A stretch of 64,000 nt of DNA from Nitrobacter vulgaris (lineage in GTDB: Bacteria; Pseudomonadota; Alphaproteobacteria; Rhizobiales; Xanthobacteraceae), in NCBI RefSeq assembly GCF_002028545.1, contig NZ_MWPQ01000049.1, positions 124,001-188,000 on the forward strand, in the 5' to 3' direction. Positions 1 through 8,987 of the stretch are shown here, piece after piece. A program made the translations under genes and the position numbers. The notes beneath the pieces are model-generated. The model had not been told where the DNA came from. It was given only the letters and a program-made list of their open reading frames with translations, and ran no database searches. Position 1 is the first letter of the stretch, and every line of letters begins with the position of its first letter.

Positions 1-1
1 G

Positions 2-118
2 ACCGAAAGCAGGATTTTCCAACCGACCAATTCGCGCGAATCCGGACCTGAATTCGGTCCACGGCCGCGCTCATCCGGCGGCGCGCCGGGCCACAGGGGT
101 GGATGGAAGAAGAAGTGA
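2..118 (+). CDS. possible 3' end of a gene cut by the window edge
   Basis: One forward frame is open from base 2 to a TGA at 116-118 and encodes 38 residues, a Pro/Gly/Arg-rich tail ending in GHRGGWKKK. The other frames here are closed or look random, and a basic low-complexity tail would suit the C-terminus of a protein starting upstream. The family cannot be recognised from so little sequence. It could also be a chance open frame. The following 170 bases hold no gene. Confidence 0.3.
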   Translation, partial: TESRIFQPTNSRESGPEFGPRPRSSGGAPGHRGGWKKK

Positions 119-291
119 ACAGGCGTCGCCGGTCAAACAATCAGGAAAGGCTCACCGTGCGCTCGACATGACGGATGCCGACGCTTCGAAATGCCGCCGT
201 AGTTGATCGTACTTGCCAAATTCCAAGCCTGTGCAATGATGCCAACCTTCGGCAAATGCCGGCTATACTTTTTCAGTTAGTTGTTTCCGGA

Positions 292-825
292 ATGGAGGAC
301 CGCTTGAGCGAGTTGCTTCATCCAAACGCCCCCCACGATCTTCCCTCGTTCATTACAGCGCCCGGTGACACGGATGTCTTGATGGTGGCTGTCGGCGTCA
401 TCCTGCTTGGAGCCGTTCTGGCGGTCGGCAATATCTATCTACGGCTGCATACCCTGCCGGAGCGGATGGCGCACAGATCGCAGAAGCTGCAGTTCGAGAT
501 TGTCGCCGTTCTCGGCTTACTGGCGCTGTTTACCCATATGCATGTGTTCTGGGTGGCGGGACTGTTGCTGGCGATGATCGACCTGCCGGATTTCAGCACC
601 CCGCTGCGCAGCATCGCAGGCTCCGTGGCGACAATTGCCGGCATCCAGCCAGGCACGGCGGCGCCCCGATCGCCGCACGATATCGCGACCGCCGGCGCAC
701 CGGACTTGGCGAAGCCGGACTTGGCGAAACCGAACTTGGCGAAACCGGATTTGGCAAAGGCGTCCGACAAAAAAGAACCCGGCGAGGATGACGCCGGCGC
801 TAGCGGGTTGCCGGGTCATGCTTGA
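292..825 (+). CDS. small inner-membrane protein, DUF3302 (YibI)-like, partner of HlyD protein
   Basis: This 177-residue protein has two hydrophobic stretches, about residues 31-50 and 70-92, linked by a short basic loop (LHTLPERMAHR). It then has a Pro/Ala tail with four DLAKP-type repeats. The membrane part resembles the YibI/DUF3302 family, which accompanies HlyD-type periplasmic adaptors. It overlaps the next gene by 8 bases, so the two are probably translated together. The start is uncertain: ATG 292 has no clear ribosome-binding site, whereas TTG 304 is preceded by GGAGGA four bases away. Assignment to DUF3302 is from memory of the family pattern. The membrane location and link to the adaptor are well supported. 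Confidence 0.65.
   Translation: MEDRLSELLHPNAPHDLPSFITAPGDTDVLMVAVGVILLGAVLAVGNIYLRLHTLPERMAHRSQKLQFEIVAVLGLLALFTHMHVFWVAGLLLAMIDLPDFSTPLRSIAGSVATIAGIQPGTAAPRSPHDIATAGAPDLAKPDLAKPNLAKPDLAKASDKKEPGEDDAGASGLPGHA
703..762 (+). repeat. 15-base tandem repeat, four copies, coding for (D/N)LAKP
   Basis: Four near-identical 15-base units encode DLAKP, DLAKP, NLAKP and DLAKA within the C-terminal tail of the DUF3302-like gene. The units differ at a few third positions. This is a candidate site of copy-number variation that keeps the reading frame. Confidence 0.9.
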
Positions 826-2050
826 ACTGCTGCTCTGTTCGCTGCTGACGATCGTCCCCGATTATCTTTACCGGCGCTACGCGCAGGGAAAGCGGCTTGG
901 CCGCGAAATCACGCTCTACTCCGTCTGGTTCGAGCTGAGGTGGGGCATTACCGCCTGTTTGATGCTCACGGTCGCCCTGATCACGGTGATCTTCTATTTC
1001 CATCCCTCGACGACGACAGCGACCCTGTACTTCAGGACCGTCCCGATCATCCCCGAGACAATCGGGCGGGTGGCCGAGGTTCATGTCGATTTCAGCGCGC
1101 CCGTGAAAAAGAACGACGTGATCTTCAAGCTCGACAGCTCGAAGCAGGAAGCAGCGCTGGAAACCGCTCGGCGCAAGATCGCTGAGGTGGATGCCGCGCT
1201 AGGCGCTGCACAGGTCGATATCATCAAGGCGGATGCCCAGATCCAAGAAGCCAAAAGCGCATACCAGCAGGCGTCCGACGAGCTTAACGTGAAGCGCGAA
1301 CTGCAAAGGCGCAATCCGGGGATCGTCCCCCAGCGCGACATCGAGAAACTCGGGGTCCTGCTCGCGGGACGGCAGGGCACCGTGGATGCGGCAAATGCGG
1401 CGAAAGAATCCGCGATGACCCGCATGACATCGCTTCTTCCCGCGGAGAAGGCTAGCGCCGAGGCGGCGCTGGCACAGGCGCAGGTCGATCTCGACAAGAC
1501 CTACATTCGCGCCGGCGTTGACGGACGCGTCGAGCAATTTTTGTTACGGCCTGGCGATATCGTCAACCCGATGATGCGATCGGCGGGAATCCTGATCCCG
1601 GAGGGCGCCGGCAAACGGTCGCTGGCGGCGGGGTTCGGCCAGATCGAAGCGCAGGTGATGAGGGTCGGAATGGTGGCGGAGGCTACGTGCATTTCGAAGC
1701 CGTGGGCCATTATTCCGATGGTCGTCACGAGCGTACAGGACTACATCGCGGCCGGTCAGTTCCGTGGCGGCGAGCAGCTCGTCGAGGCGGGGCAGACTCT
1801 GCGTCCGGGCTCGATTCTTGTCCTCCTCGAGCCGCTCTACAAAGGCGGCCTGGAGGGCATCACACCGGGAAGCAGTTGCATCGTCAACGCCTACACCAGC
1901 AACCACGACCAGATCGCGTCAAAAGATACCGGTGCCTTCAAGCGCTTCGCGCTCCACGCCGTAGACGCCGTGGGGATCGTGCATGCCATGCTGTTGCGCA
2001 TCCAAGCCCTTGTGCTTCCCGTCAAGACGCTGGTCATGAGTGGGCATTGA
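818..2050 (+). CDS. HlyD/EmrA-family periplasmic adaptor (YibH-like)
   Basis: This 410-residue membrane-fusion protein probably links an inner-membrane transporter to the envelope. It has a hydrophobic N-terminus, a second membrane segment at about 42-63, a lipoyl-like half around 78-105 (TIGRVAEVHVDFSAPVKKND), and a long Ala/Glu-rich coiled coil at about 105-215. The second lipoyl half follows (AGVDGRVEQFLLRPGD). ATG 818 is chosen because it overlaps the upstream stop (823-825) and gives a normal N-terminus; the open frame extends further upstream in another frame of the previous gene. No transporter ATPase or outer-membrane TolC gene is adjacent, so the substrate is unknown. Two N-terminal membrane segments fit YibH better than single-pass EmrA. 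Confidence 0.85.
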   Translation: MLELLLCSLLTIVPDYLYRRYAQGKRLGREITLYSVWFELRWGITACLMLTVALITVIFYFHPSTTTATLYFRTVPIIPETIGRVAEVHVDFSAPVKKNDVIFKLDSSKQEAALETARRKIAEVDAALGAAQVDIIKADAQIQEAKSAYQQASDELNVKRELQRRNPGIVPQRDIEKLGVLLAGRQGTVDAANAAKESAMTRMTSLLPAEKASAEAALAQAQVDLDKTYIRAGVDGRVEQFLLRPGDIVNPMMRSAGILIPEGAGKRSLAAGFGQIEAQVMRVGMVAEATCISKPWAIIPMVVTSVQDYIAAGQFRGGEQLVEAGQTLRPGSILVLLEPLYKGGLEGITPGSSCIVNAYTSNHDQIASKDTGAFKRFALHAVDAVGIVHAMLLRIQALVLPVKTLVMSGH

Positions 2051-2129
2051 GACTTGTGTTTCGATCTCAAGAGCAACATCGTGTCAAAACGATCCCGCGA
2101 TTGCGACACTTCTCGCCGCTTGCTGGCTT

Positions 2130-2235
2130 CTGATTCAACCGTCGTTGAATCAGAATCCAGCATTATCTTTTTTGATTGATCATGATCTTTATCCGAAAAA
2201 CGGTTTTCACTTTTCGGGATCATGCTCTAAGCATG
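2130..2235 (+). repeat. dispersed intergenic repeat, family A, copy 1
   Basis: A palindromic head (GATTCAAC, four bases, GTTGAATC, at 2132-2151) is followed by AGAATCC, an AT-rich spacer, and a tail with an imperfect stem-loop (CATGATC ... CTTTTCGGGATCATG). About 100 bases align closely with the copy at 63701-63800, and its parts recur at 10937-11101. It lies between the HlyD gene and the gene at 2274. Confidence 0.85.
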
Positions 2236-2273
2236 AAGCGATTTTCTCTTCACATTGTGCGGGGGCACCATCC

Positions 2274-2609
2274 ATGGCGGATGCCGATCTTGACGTCATC
2301 ATCCGGCAGCTTGCGAAGCAGCAACACAAAAGCCTGACGGCGGCTGTGAAGACTCGGCGCGACCGCTATCTCGCTCTTGCAGCGAAAGCGAAGGATGTTG
2401 CAGGCAAGCAGCGCTTGCGGCAAATGGCGAAACACACGTTCGAGGAAGGCACCGCCGCCGCAAGGCGGTTGCGGATGTCCGCCGACAACGCAGCCGACAG
2501 CTACGCACGCGCGATGCGGCGGGCGGCGAACACGTTCGCGGCGGAACAGGCCGCCGCGCCGAAGAAAAAATCCGGAAAGACAGCGAAACCGAAAACGGTG
2601 AAGGCCTGA
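2274..2609 (+). CDS. small basic alpha-helical protein of unknown function
   Basis: The 111-residue product is rich in Ala, Lys and Arg and predicted to be almost entirely helical, with a Lys/Pro tail (PKKKSGKTAKPKTVKA) like those of nucleoid-associated or histone-like proteins. No enzyme motif or signal peptide is present. ATG 2274 is chosen because upstream sequence in the same frame belongs to the family A repeat. Nucleic-acid binding is only suggested by the tail. Repeats lie on both sides (2130-2235 and 2611-2680). Confidence 0.6.
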   Translation: MADADLDVIIRQLAKQQHKSLTAAVKTRRDRYLALAAKAKDVAGKQRLRQMAKHTFEEGTAAARRLRMSADNAADSYARAMRRAANTFAAEQAAAPKKKSGKTAKPKTVKA

Positions 2610-2610
2610 C

Positions 2611-2680
2611 GCTTATAGCGTTTCGAGCGACGTGGATACCGGTTCGCCGGAAGAAACGCGTCAATCAAAAAGGGTGGATC
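2611..2680 (-). repeat. dispersed intergenic repeat, family B, copy 1 (degenerate)
   Basis: The stretch reads TATAGCGTTTCGAGCGA, then GTGGATACCGGTTCGC, then GAAGAAACGCGTCAATCAAA. It is the reverse complement of the block seen at 30327-30392, 33960-34023 and 61183-61236. It lies between the converging genes ending at 2609 and 2760. Confidence 0.7.
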
Positions 2681-2759
2681 ACGATGATTTTGAATCGACG
2701 CGATCCGGAATCGAACGTGATCATTCCAATATTTTAACGCGAGATGCGGCTGGAAACCG

Positions 2760-3107
2760 CTACACCTTTTTCTCATCCCGCTCTAGATTTTCGTGCGCCA
2801 TCAGCTTTGCCGCCGCGTCCCTCGCCTGCTCGGCATCCGCTATCAGCAGGAATTCGTTGCGCGCCAGTGTCACGCCGCTCGCCGTCGTCACCGCGCGTTT
2901 GGGACAAATTCCGAAGCAGCCGGTCATCACCACACGCGGGCGCTTCTCGCCGCTCGCCCGACTCAAAGCCTTCAGTTCCGATTTCAGCGCGCGTTTAACC
3001 GCGTGGCCGTTCGCGGCGCGCTTGAGACATTTTCTGCAGATCAGTATCGGTGAAGGCCGACGCGGCCGCGCGGTCGCGGGCGAGATTGAATTTACCATGA
3101 TGAGCAT
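2760..3107 (-). CDS. thioredoxin-like [2Fe-2S] ferredoxin-type small protein
   Basis: This 115-residue protein has four cysteines in two pairs: C24-x2-C27 (ICRKC) and C64-x3-C68 (CFGICPK). This resembles thioredoxin-like 2Fe-2S ferredoxins and the cluster-binding domain of NuoE/HoxE-type proteins. The text between the pairs is basic and the C-terminus is a charged helix. The N-terminal 20 residues are Pro/Arg-rich and may not all be translated; ATG 3098 is an alternative. It is divergent from the exported protein at 3204. The redox partner is unknown. Cluster binding is inferred from cysteine spacing only. Confidence 0.65.
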   Translation of the reverse strand: MLIMVNSISPATARPRRPSPILICRKCLKRAANGHAVKRALKSELKALSRASGEKRPRVVMTGCFGICPKRAVTTASGVTLARNEFLLIADAEQARDAAAKLMAHENLERDEKKV

Positions 3108-3203
3108 ATAGGCATCGCGCCGATGCGCGCATGCCCGCGCGCCATAATTTCGAACACACGCGGCCGCAATGTGCGGCTTCGGATTGGCGGACTGGCAGAA
3201 CCC

Positions 3204-4094
3204 ATGGCTTCGAGGATCATACGACGTACGGGTTTACTGCTTCTGGCGGTTGCTGCCGGCTGGACAACCGGAACCTTATCGGCACAATCGGGAGATGCTG
3301 ACACTCCCGGCAACCCGGCGGAGCACATCGCGCCCGATGGCGACCTACCAACGGATTCCAAAATCGACTGGAGCCAACTCGAGGCCGACGGCTTTACCCT
3401 CTCAAAGGAAATGCCGCCGCAGGTTCGCCATTCACAGTCATCGTCGCAACCCGCATCCGACCCCGAACTTGCCTGGACCTCCCGCGATAATGCGGACGGC
3501 TCCGCCGCCCTTACCGCAAGACGTTCGGTTTCACCGCTCTGGGACACACGGATCGGGACCGATCTGACCGTCATACGTCAGCCGTCGCCGCTGACGGCGT
3601 CGGAACCCGCAGCGAACAAACTTGCAACCGACGCCCGCTCATCGCAGTCCTCGGGTCAGGCATGGGCAGCCGCCACCGCGCCCGGCCTGGGGCGGATCTG
3701 GGACAAGACCGCGCTTGAAGCACGGATTGACCCCGCCCGGGCTCAAACCATGCTCGATACCTCGCTCAGCAAATCGCTGCCTCTCAGCGACGGCCGTTAC
3801 GCGGTTACCCTTCAGAACGGCTACAACGTCACTCAACACGACGCGCTGTCGATCCCGGGCATCAAGGGAACGCGACAGTATAAAACCGACCACTCGGCCA
3901 GGCTGAGCCTGACCGACACCGGCACCAGCCTGATCGCGGGACAGTCGCTTTCAACAAACGATAATAAATGGCTTCGCAGGATCGGTGCCGAACAGAAGCT
4001 GTTCGACGACATCAGCGTCGCCGGCTCGGTCAGCGAAACGCCGCAAGGTCCCCCGAACGCGAGCCTGACCGCAGCGTTCAAGCGTAAGTGGTGA
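3204..4094 (+). CDS. exported protein, possible outer-membrane component, unknown family
   Basis: The start at ATG 3204 gives an N-terminal signal peptide (basic RIIRR, a hydrophobic run, cleavage near TLSAQ at residues 24-28) on a 296-residue protein. The middle is Ser/Pro/Ala-rich. The last 110 residues alternate polar and hydrophobic positions, and the chain ends in an aromatic residue (FKRKW), as outer-membrane beta proteins often do. No known domain is recognised. The open frame extends upstream to 3123, but those residues would bury the signal peptide. The neighbour at 4247 follows in the same direction after a 152-base gap. Confidence 0.6.
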   Translation: MASRIIRRTGLLLLAVAAGWTTGTLSAQSGDADTPGNPAEHIAPDGDLPTDSKIDWSQLEADGFTLSKEMPPQVRHSQSSSQPASDPELAWTSRDNADGSAALTARRSVSPLWDTRIGTDLTVIRQPSPLTASEPAANKLATDARSSQSSGQAWAAATAPGLGRIWDKTALEARIDPARAQTMLDTSLSKSLPLSDGRYAVTLQNGYNVTQHDALSIPGIKGTRQYKTDHSARLSLTDTGTSLIAGQSLSTNDNKWLRRIGAEQKLFDDISVAGSVSETPQGPPNASLTAAFKRKW

Positions 4095-4246
4095 GCCCGC
4101 CAGCGCGGCTGATTTCGGAGATTGAACGCTGCTCGCCGCAGATCGGCCCCGATGTTGTCAAAATCGGCAGCCCTGATACCGTAGCTAGAAACTCGTCGTG
4201 CGGGGGGACAACCGCGCTCGCTCAACGCGAAACAGGGAACAAGCCG

Positions 4247-4681
4247 ATGAATGCCACTCCATCCGAAAAAGAAGAACCAAGCGTGCCCGAAGCCGATACG
4301 AACCTCGCCGCCGTCTCGGAGGTAGAGGCGGGTATTCGCGATTTCGTGCGCAACGACATCGCCTATCTGCGCCGTCCCGCTGCCAGTCCCGCCGCGGGTG
4401 CTCCGAACCCCGACGCGAAGCTGGAGCCGAACACGGAAGCAACGGTGAACAACGTCAACTCGCTGATCCAGCGTGTCGCCGGAACTTCGCTCGCCGAGAT
4501 CGAGAACCTCGTCACCGAACTTGAAACCCTCCGCGATCTGCTTCATGCGGAAGGACAACGGGTCCAGCGCGAGATCTCGGGCTATGCTCAGCTGAGTCAG
4601 GCCGCGATGAAGTCGACCCGGATCATCGCGGACAACGTCGCGCAATGGAAACGCACAGCTGAGAACCTGCGCAACGAGTGA
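4247..4681 (+). CDS. small coiled-coil protein of unknown function
   Basis: The 144-residue product is soluble and acidic at its N-terminus (SEKEEPSVPEADTN). It has a Pro/Ala linker and a helical C-terminal half (about residues 65-144: LAEIENLVTELETLRDLLHAEGQRVQREI) with heptad-like spacing of Leu, Ile and Val. ATG 4247 has AGGGA nine bases upstream. No catalytic motif, signal peptide or membrane segment is visible. It ends just before an inverted repeat separating it from converging prs. No function is proposed. Confidence 0.6.
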   Translation: MNATPSEKEEPSVPEADTNLAAVSEVEAGIRDFVRNDIAYLRRPAASPAAGAPNPDAKLEPNTEATVNNVNSLIQRVAGTSLAEIENLVTELETLRDLLHAEGQRVQREISGYAQLSQAAMKSTRIIADNVAQWKRTAENLRNE

Positions 4682-4709
4682 GCATATTGCTCTTGCAGCG
4701 AGGATATTA

Positions 4710-4742
4710 AAGTTTGATCCAGATCGAGCCTGGATCAGACTT
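4710..4742. terminator. inverted repeat between convergent genes, possible bidirectional terminator
   Basis: Thirteen-base arms (AAGTTTGATCCAG at 4710-4722 and CTGGATCAGACTT at 4730-4742) pair with one mismatch around a 7-base loop. The outer bases are A/T-rich on both strands, which suits termination of the converging genes ending at 4681 and 4768. The T tract is short, so factor-independent termination is not certain. Confidence 0.55.
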
Positions 4743-4767
4743 TAGTGTCCTCACTTCAATCTGCCGT

Positions 4768-5721
4768 TCAGTCGAACAGGCTCGATACTGATTGTTCGGC
4801 AGCAGTGCGGTTGATCGCCTCGCCGATCAATCCGGCGATCGACAGCAGGCGGATGTTGCCGGTCTTGCTCACGGCGTCAGTCGGCTGGATCGAGTCGGTA
4901 ATGACCAGCTCTTTCAGTTTTGAGCCGGCGATGCGCGCGGCGGCGGCGCCGGACAGCACCCCGTGAGTGATGTAGGCATAGACGTCCCGGGCGCCGTTGG
5001 CGAGAAGCGCGTCGGCGGCATTGACCAGGGTGCCGCCGGAATCGACGATGTCGTCAATCAGAATGCACGTATAGCCCGCGACATCGCCGATCACGTTCAT
5101 GACTTCGGATTCGCCCGCGCGCTCGCGACGCTTGTCGATAATCGCCAGCGGAGCACTGATGCGCTTGGCAAGACCGCGCGCGCGCACCACGCCGCCAACG
5201 TCGGGCGATACCACCATCAGCTTGCCGAGTTCGAACCGCTCCTTGATATCGCGAACCATCACCGGGGACGCGTAGAGATTGTCGGTCGGAATATCGAAAA
5301 AGCCTTGAATTTGCCCCGCGTGCAGATCCAGCGTCAGCACGCGATCCGTCCCGGCGCGCGTGATCAGGTTGGCCACCAGCTTGGCCGAAATCGGTGAGCG
5401 CGAACCGACCTTTCGATCCTGCCGCGCATAGCCGAAATAAGGAATCACCGCGGTGATCCGGCGCGCAGAGGCACGGCGCAGAGCGTCCGTGATGATTAAA
5501 AGCTCCATCAGGTGGTCATTGGTCGGATACGAAGTCGACTGAATTACGTAGACGTCCGAGCCGCGCACATTCTCCAGGACTTCGACGAAGATCTCGTTGT
5601 CGGCGAAGCGACGGACGCTGGCTTTCGTGAGTTCAAGCCCAAGCCATCTGCCGATTTCCCGCGCCAGCACCAGATTGGAGTTGCCGGCGACCAGCTTGAC
5701 GGCGCCGTTCTTGGCGGACAT
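4768..5721 (-). CDS. prs: ribose-phosphate pyrophosphokinase
   Basis: Makes PRPP from ribose 5-phosphate and ATP for purine, pyrimidine, histidine, tryptophan and NAD synthesis. The 317 residues are the usual length. Visible motifs are [11 protein letters not shown], the metal/phosphate region [26 protein letters not shown] and the PRPP-binding loop [12 protein letters not shown]. The start at 5721 is chosen over the in-frame ATG at 5763 because it gives the family's normal N-terminus and is preceded by GGGGAG eight bases upstream. In several relatives prs lies next to ctc and pth; here those are 7 kb away. Confidence 0.97.
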   Translation of the reverse strand: MSAKNGAVKLVAGNSNLVLAREIGRWLGLELTKASVRRFADNEIFVEVLENVRGSDVYVIQSTSYPTNDHLMELLIITDALRRASARRITAVIPYFGYARQDRKVGSRSPISAKLVANLITRAGTDRVLTLDLHAGQIQGFFDIPTDNLYASPVMVRDIKERFELGKLMVVSPDVGGVVRARGLAKRISAPLAIIDKRRERAGESEVMNVIGDVAGYTCILIDDIVDSGGTLVNAADALLANGARDVYAYITHGVLSGAAAARIAGSKLKELVITDSIQPTDAVSKTGNIRLLSIAGLIGEAINRTAAEQSVSSLFD

Positions 5722-6039
5722 CGACGCGTCTCCCCGCGATGTGGTGGATACAACGTTCAACATCCCGTCTCCCGAGAGCCTCTCCGATCCCGCGGAGGCG
5801 GTGTATCAAGGAGTGGCCAAGTCTGGCAATACGCCGCCTTGCGGAATCCGGGGTAGATCCCGCCGAATCGGACGTCAATGACCGCTTAATGCGGCGAAGC
5901 CGACCACGCTCGCCGACATCGGCCGTCTGCGAAAAAGGGCCGCCCTGCGGTTGCCGGGTGGTAGCACGCGCCCGTTCTGCCCTGAGCGGAGCTTCGCCAC
6001 ACGGCATGAGCGATCATCGACCGTCGGCATCCGGCGCCG
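5722..6039. other. 318-base gap upstream of prs
   Basis: No credible gene is seen on either strand. It must hold the prs promoter and leader. A weak candidate on the minus strand is TTGCCA then, 18 bases on, TACACC (about 5802-5831). A GC-rich stretch downstream of pgeF has no T-tailed hairpin. Confidence 0.4.
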
Positions 6040-6810
6040 TTAATCAACGTCCAGCACGATCGCGTGGACGTGGCGGCCGAAATCCGGTTCCTCGCGATGC
6101 ACCGAGCGGCGATAGCTGAAGAAGCGTTCGTTTGAATAAGTATCGATGCCGGTATCGTCGATCGTCAGCACGCCAGCGCGTTCAAGCCGCATCCGGATGA
6201 AGCCGCCGAGATCGAACATGGCATGGCCGTCGCGCTCCGACCGAACGAAGAACCGCTCATTGTCCTGATCGGCCTCCATGAATCGCGCGACGAATTCGGC
6301 TCCAACCTCGTAGCTTTGCTGGCGGATCAGCGGACCAATGGCAACGGCCATGTCGCGGCGCCGGCCGCCAAGCGCTTCCATCGCTTCGATGGTCTTTTCC
6401 AGCACGCCCGTCAGCGCGCCCTTCCAGCCGGCATGTGCCGCGCCGATCACGCGGGCCTGCGGATCGGCGAACAGGATCGGGCCGCAGTCAGCCGCGGTCA
6501 CGCCGATCGCAAGCCCGGGGGTTCGCGTGACGATGGCGTCCGCACGCGGCCGGGATGACACGTCCCAAGCCCTGTCGGCGACTACGGCATCGGACGAGTG
6601 GAACTGGTAGAGCGAGAGAAAATTCCCTGGCGCAACGCCCATCATCTCGGCCATGCGGCGCCGGTTCTCGGTGACATGCGCCGGGTCATCCTGCGAACCG
6701 ATGCCAGCATTCAAACTCGCGTAGATGCTCTGCGAGACTCCGCCTTCACGGGTGAAAAAGGCGTGCCGCAGCCCGGAAACCGTCGAAAGCAAGGTGGATG
6801 CCAGCGTCAC
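6040..6810 (-). CDS. pgeF: PgeF/YfiH-family Cu/Zn protein (peptidoglycan editing factor, purine-nucleoside phosphorylase type)
   Basis: This 256-residue protein has the three predicted metal ligands of the family: H71 (YQFHSSDA), C109 (TAADCGPI) and H126 (AAHAGWKG). Family members act as purine-nucleoside phosphorylase/adenosine deaminase-like enzymes, and E. coli YfiH keeps wrong residues out of peptidoglycan stems. Translation starts at a GTG overlapping the upstream midA stop by four bases (GTGA), so it is the last gene of lgt-midA-pgeF. An old name for this family is multicopper polyphenol oxidase (laccase), which should not be used here. Confidence 0.92.
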   Translation of the reverse strand: MTLASTLLSTVSGLRHAFFTREGGVSQSIYASLNAGIGSQDDPAHVTENRRRMAEMMGVAPGNFLSLYQFHSSDAVVADRAWDVSSRPRADAIVTRTPGLAIGVTAADCGPILFADPQARVIGAAHAGWKGALTGVLEKTIEAMEALGGRRRDMAVAIGPLIRQQSYEVGAEFVARFMEADQDNERFFVRSERDGHAMFDLGGFIRMRLERAGVLTIDDTGIDTYSNERFFSYRRSVHREEPDFGRHVHAIVLDVD

Positions 6811-7934
6811 GGCGCCCTCATCCCACCGCGACGCTCCCGATCGCTCAGTCCCACCAATTCGGTGAGACCAGGATCGGAGACGCCGATCACCTTGAACATC
6901 GACCCCATGCCGCCACGCCCCCCCTCGGTTAGACGCTTCAGCGCCGTCGCGATGCTGTCGGATATTTCAGGAGTTGCTTTCTCCATCAGGTTGACGGCGC
7001 GGGACTCGATGCCGAGCCGTCGCAAAAATTCTCCCTGCGTCACCGGCCCGTGCACGCGGGCACCGACATCCTCGGCTGCGCGGGCAAGCGCTTCGAAATC
7101 CACATGGGCTGTCACGTCCACCTGACCGGGATATTTCAGCGGATCGGCGAAGCTGTGCCTTGCGATGGCCTGAAAGGTATCGCCCGCGTCGCTGCGCACA
7201 TGGCCGTAATCGATGATCAGCGCAGCGCCGCCGTGATCGCGAACGCGGGTTGCGATGGACATGATCTCGGCATCCGGGCGCCACTCGAAAATGGCCCCGA
7301 CCGGCGCCGCGCGCACCAGCGGCGGCAGCAGCATGTCGAAGCGCGGCGTTGGCGCAGCGTTGGCGCCGAACACGAGTTGACCGCTGCTGTCGATATCGAC
7401 AACCCGCTCGTGCCAGCCGTCGTCGCGTTTGACCATCTGATGGATCGGAAGCACGTCAAAGTATTCGTTGGCGAGGATGATCGCCGGTCCCTCCGGCACC
7501 TCGTCCAAGCTCGCGTGCCAATGGATGTTCGGCGTGCTGGACAGCGCCGCCTTCTGCTTTTCCCTCAGCTCCGGATTGATCTCGATCAGATGGACGCTGA
7601 GCGCCTGATACATGGGTGGCAGCACCCGCAACGCGCGTAGCGCATCCGCCATCATGGTGCCGCGGCCGGGACCGAACTCAATCAGCCGCAGCGTGGCCGG
7701 AGAGCCGATCGACCGCCACACCGAGGCGCCCCACAACCCGAGCAGTTCGCCGAACATCTGGCTGACTTCGGGCGACGTGATGAAATCACCCTCGCGCCCC
7801 AATGGGTCGCGCGCGATATAGTAACCGTGTTGGGGATGGGTCAGGCAAAGCTGCATGTAGCGCCAGACCGGCAGCGGACCGGACGTCTTGATCAGCTTCT
7901 TGATGTCGGCCAGCAGCGGAGAAGGTTCAGCCAC
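6807..7934 (-). CDS. SAM-dependent protein-arginine methyltransferase, MidA/NDUFAF7 family
   Basis: This family methylates an arginine of the complex I subunit NuoD/NDUFS2 in eukaryotes; the bacterial role is inferred. The 375 residues carry the family N-terminus ([33 protein letters not shown]), the SAM-binding loop ([16 protein letters not shown]), [12 protein letters not shown] and IDYGH. The start is a GTG at 7934 overlapping the lgt stop by eight bases. The open frame continues to 8009 inside lgt, but that extension is not family-like. It shares 4 bases with pgeF downstream. Confidence 0.92.
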   Translation of the reverse strand: MAEPSPLLADIKKLIKTSGPLPVWRYMQLCLTHPQHGYYIARDPLGREGDFITSPEVSQMFGELLGLWGASVWRSIGSPATLRLIEFGPGRGTMMADALRALRVLPPMYQALSVHLIEINPELREKQKAALSSTPNIHWHASLDEVPEGPAIILANEYFDVLPIHQMVKRDDGWHERVVDIDSSGQLVFGANAAPTPRFDMLLPPLVRAAPVGAIFEWRPDAEIMSIATRVRDHGGAALIIDYGHVRSDAGDTFQAIARHSFADPLKYPGQVDVTAHVDFEALARAAEDVGARVHGPVTQGEFLRRLGIESRAVNLMEKATPEISDSIATALKRLTEGGRGGMGSMFKVIGVSDPGLTELVGLSDRERRGGMRAP

Positions 7935-8793
7935 GATCGACCTTGCCCGGATTCGGAATCGCTCGTGCGTCTGACGCCCGCGAACCGCGGGACCAGGCGG
8001 CATAGACAATAGCGAGTCCAGCGATAACCATCGGTATCGACAATAGCATTCCCATGGTCAATCCACCCCACAGAAATCCGAGCTGTGGATCCGGCTCGCG
8101 AAAGAATTCTGCGACAATCCGCGCCAGCGCGTACAGCGTGATGAAGCTGCCAAGAATCAGCCCCGGCCGCTTGAGCGCGCCGAAGCGGATCATCAGCGCG
8201 AGGATCGTGAACAGTACCAGCCCCTCGAGCGTGGCCTCGTAAAGCTGGCTCGGATGCCGCGGCAGCGGGCCGCCGTTAGGAAACACCATGGCCCAGGGCA
8301 GGCTCGGGTCGGCCGGACGTCCCCACAATTCGCTGTTGATGAAGTTGGCGATACGGCCAAGAAAAAGGCCGATCGGCCCGACCGCGGTGGCGACGTCCCC
8401 AAGCGACAGGATCGGCAGGCCGTGCCGGCGGCAGAACAGGATGACCGCCGCGACGCAGCCCATGAAGCCGCCGTGAAACGACATGCCGCCGTTCCAGAGC
8501 TGAAAGATCTGGGCGGGATGGTGGATGAAGAAATCCAGATTGTAGAATAGCACATAGCCGACGCGGCCGCCGACGATGATGCCGATCGTCACCCACAGGA
8601 TAAAATCGTCGAGCTGCACCACCGAGATCGGCGCCGGTCCCCCCCAGAGCTTCTCGCTCCTGAGCAACGCCCGCGCATAAAGCCAGCCGAGCATGATACC
8701 GCCGATATAGGCCAGCGCATACCAGCGGATCGCGATCGGACCGAGCGAAATGGCAACGGGATCGAAGACAGGATAGGTGATGAGGAGAAACAT
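7927..8793 (-). CDS. lgt: prolipoprotein diacylglyceryl transferase
   Basis: Transfers diacylglycerol from phosphatidylglycerol to the lipobox cysteine of prolipoproteins in the inner membrane. The 288-residue protein has about seven membrane segments and the diagnostic [11 protein letters not shown] and [15 protein letters not shown] motifs, with the invariant HGG and Arg/Asn residues. ATG 8793 is chosen because the upstream extension to 8892 is hydrophilic and unlike the family. It is the first gene of lgt-midA-pgeF and is divergent from ubiK; the 194 bases between them must carry both promoters. The partner lspA is at 47464. Confidence 0.96.
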   Translation of the reverse strand: MFLLITYPVFDPVAISLGPIAIRWYALAYIGGIMLGWLYARALLRSEKLWGGPAPISVVQLDDFILWVTIGIIVGGRVGYVLFYNLDFFIHHPAQIFQLWNGGMSFHGGFMGCVAAVILFCRRHGLPILSLGDVATAVGPIGLFLGRIANFINSELWGRPADPSLPWAMVFPNGGPLPRHPSQLYEATLEGLVLFTILALMIRFGALKRPGLILGSFITLYALARIVAEFFREPDPQLGFLWGGLTMGMLLSIPMVIAGLAIVYAAWSRGSRASDARAIPNPGKVDRG

Positions 8794-8987
8794 CGGATTC
8801 GTTCTATCCAAGGCGGAATGCCCGCGCTTGCCGTGAGCATCCACCTCTCGAACGGCCACGTAACGATTGCAAGGGAAATCCGGCCCCAACAAGGCTTGCG
8901 ACGGTTCGAGCGGGCTTGAACTGCCGTGTCGGGATCGCCATTCTCTCTCGGTGATATGGCGATCTTGCCGCTAACCGGAGATAGTAG

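Noticed and set aside
2611-2760. Small RNA gene in the gap between 2609 and 2760
   Set aside because: The sequence is explained by a degraded repeat B copy, with no independent promoter or terminator.
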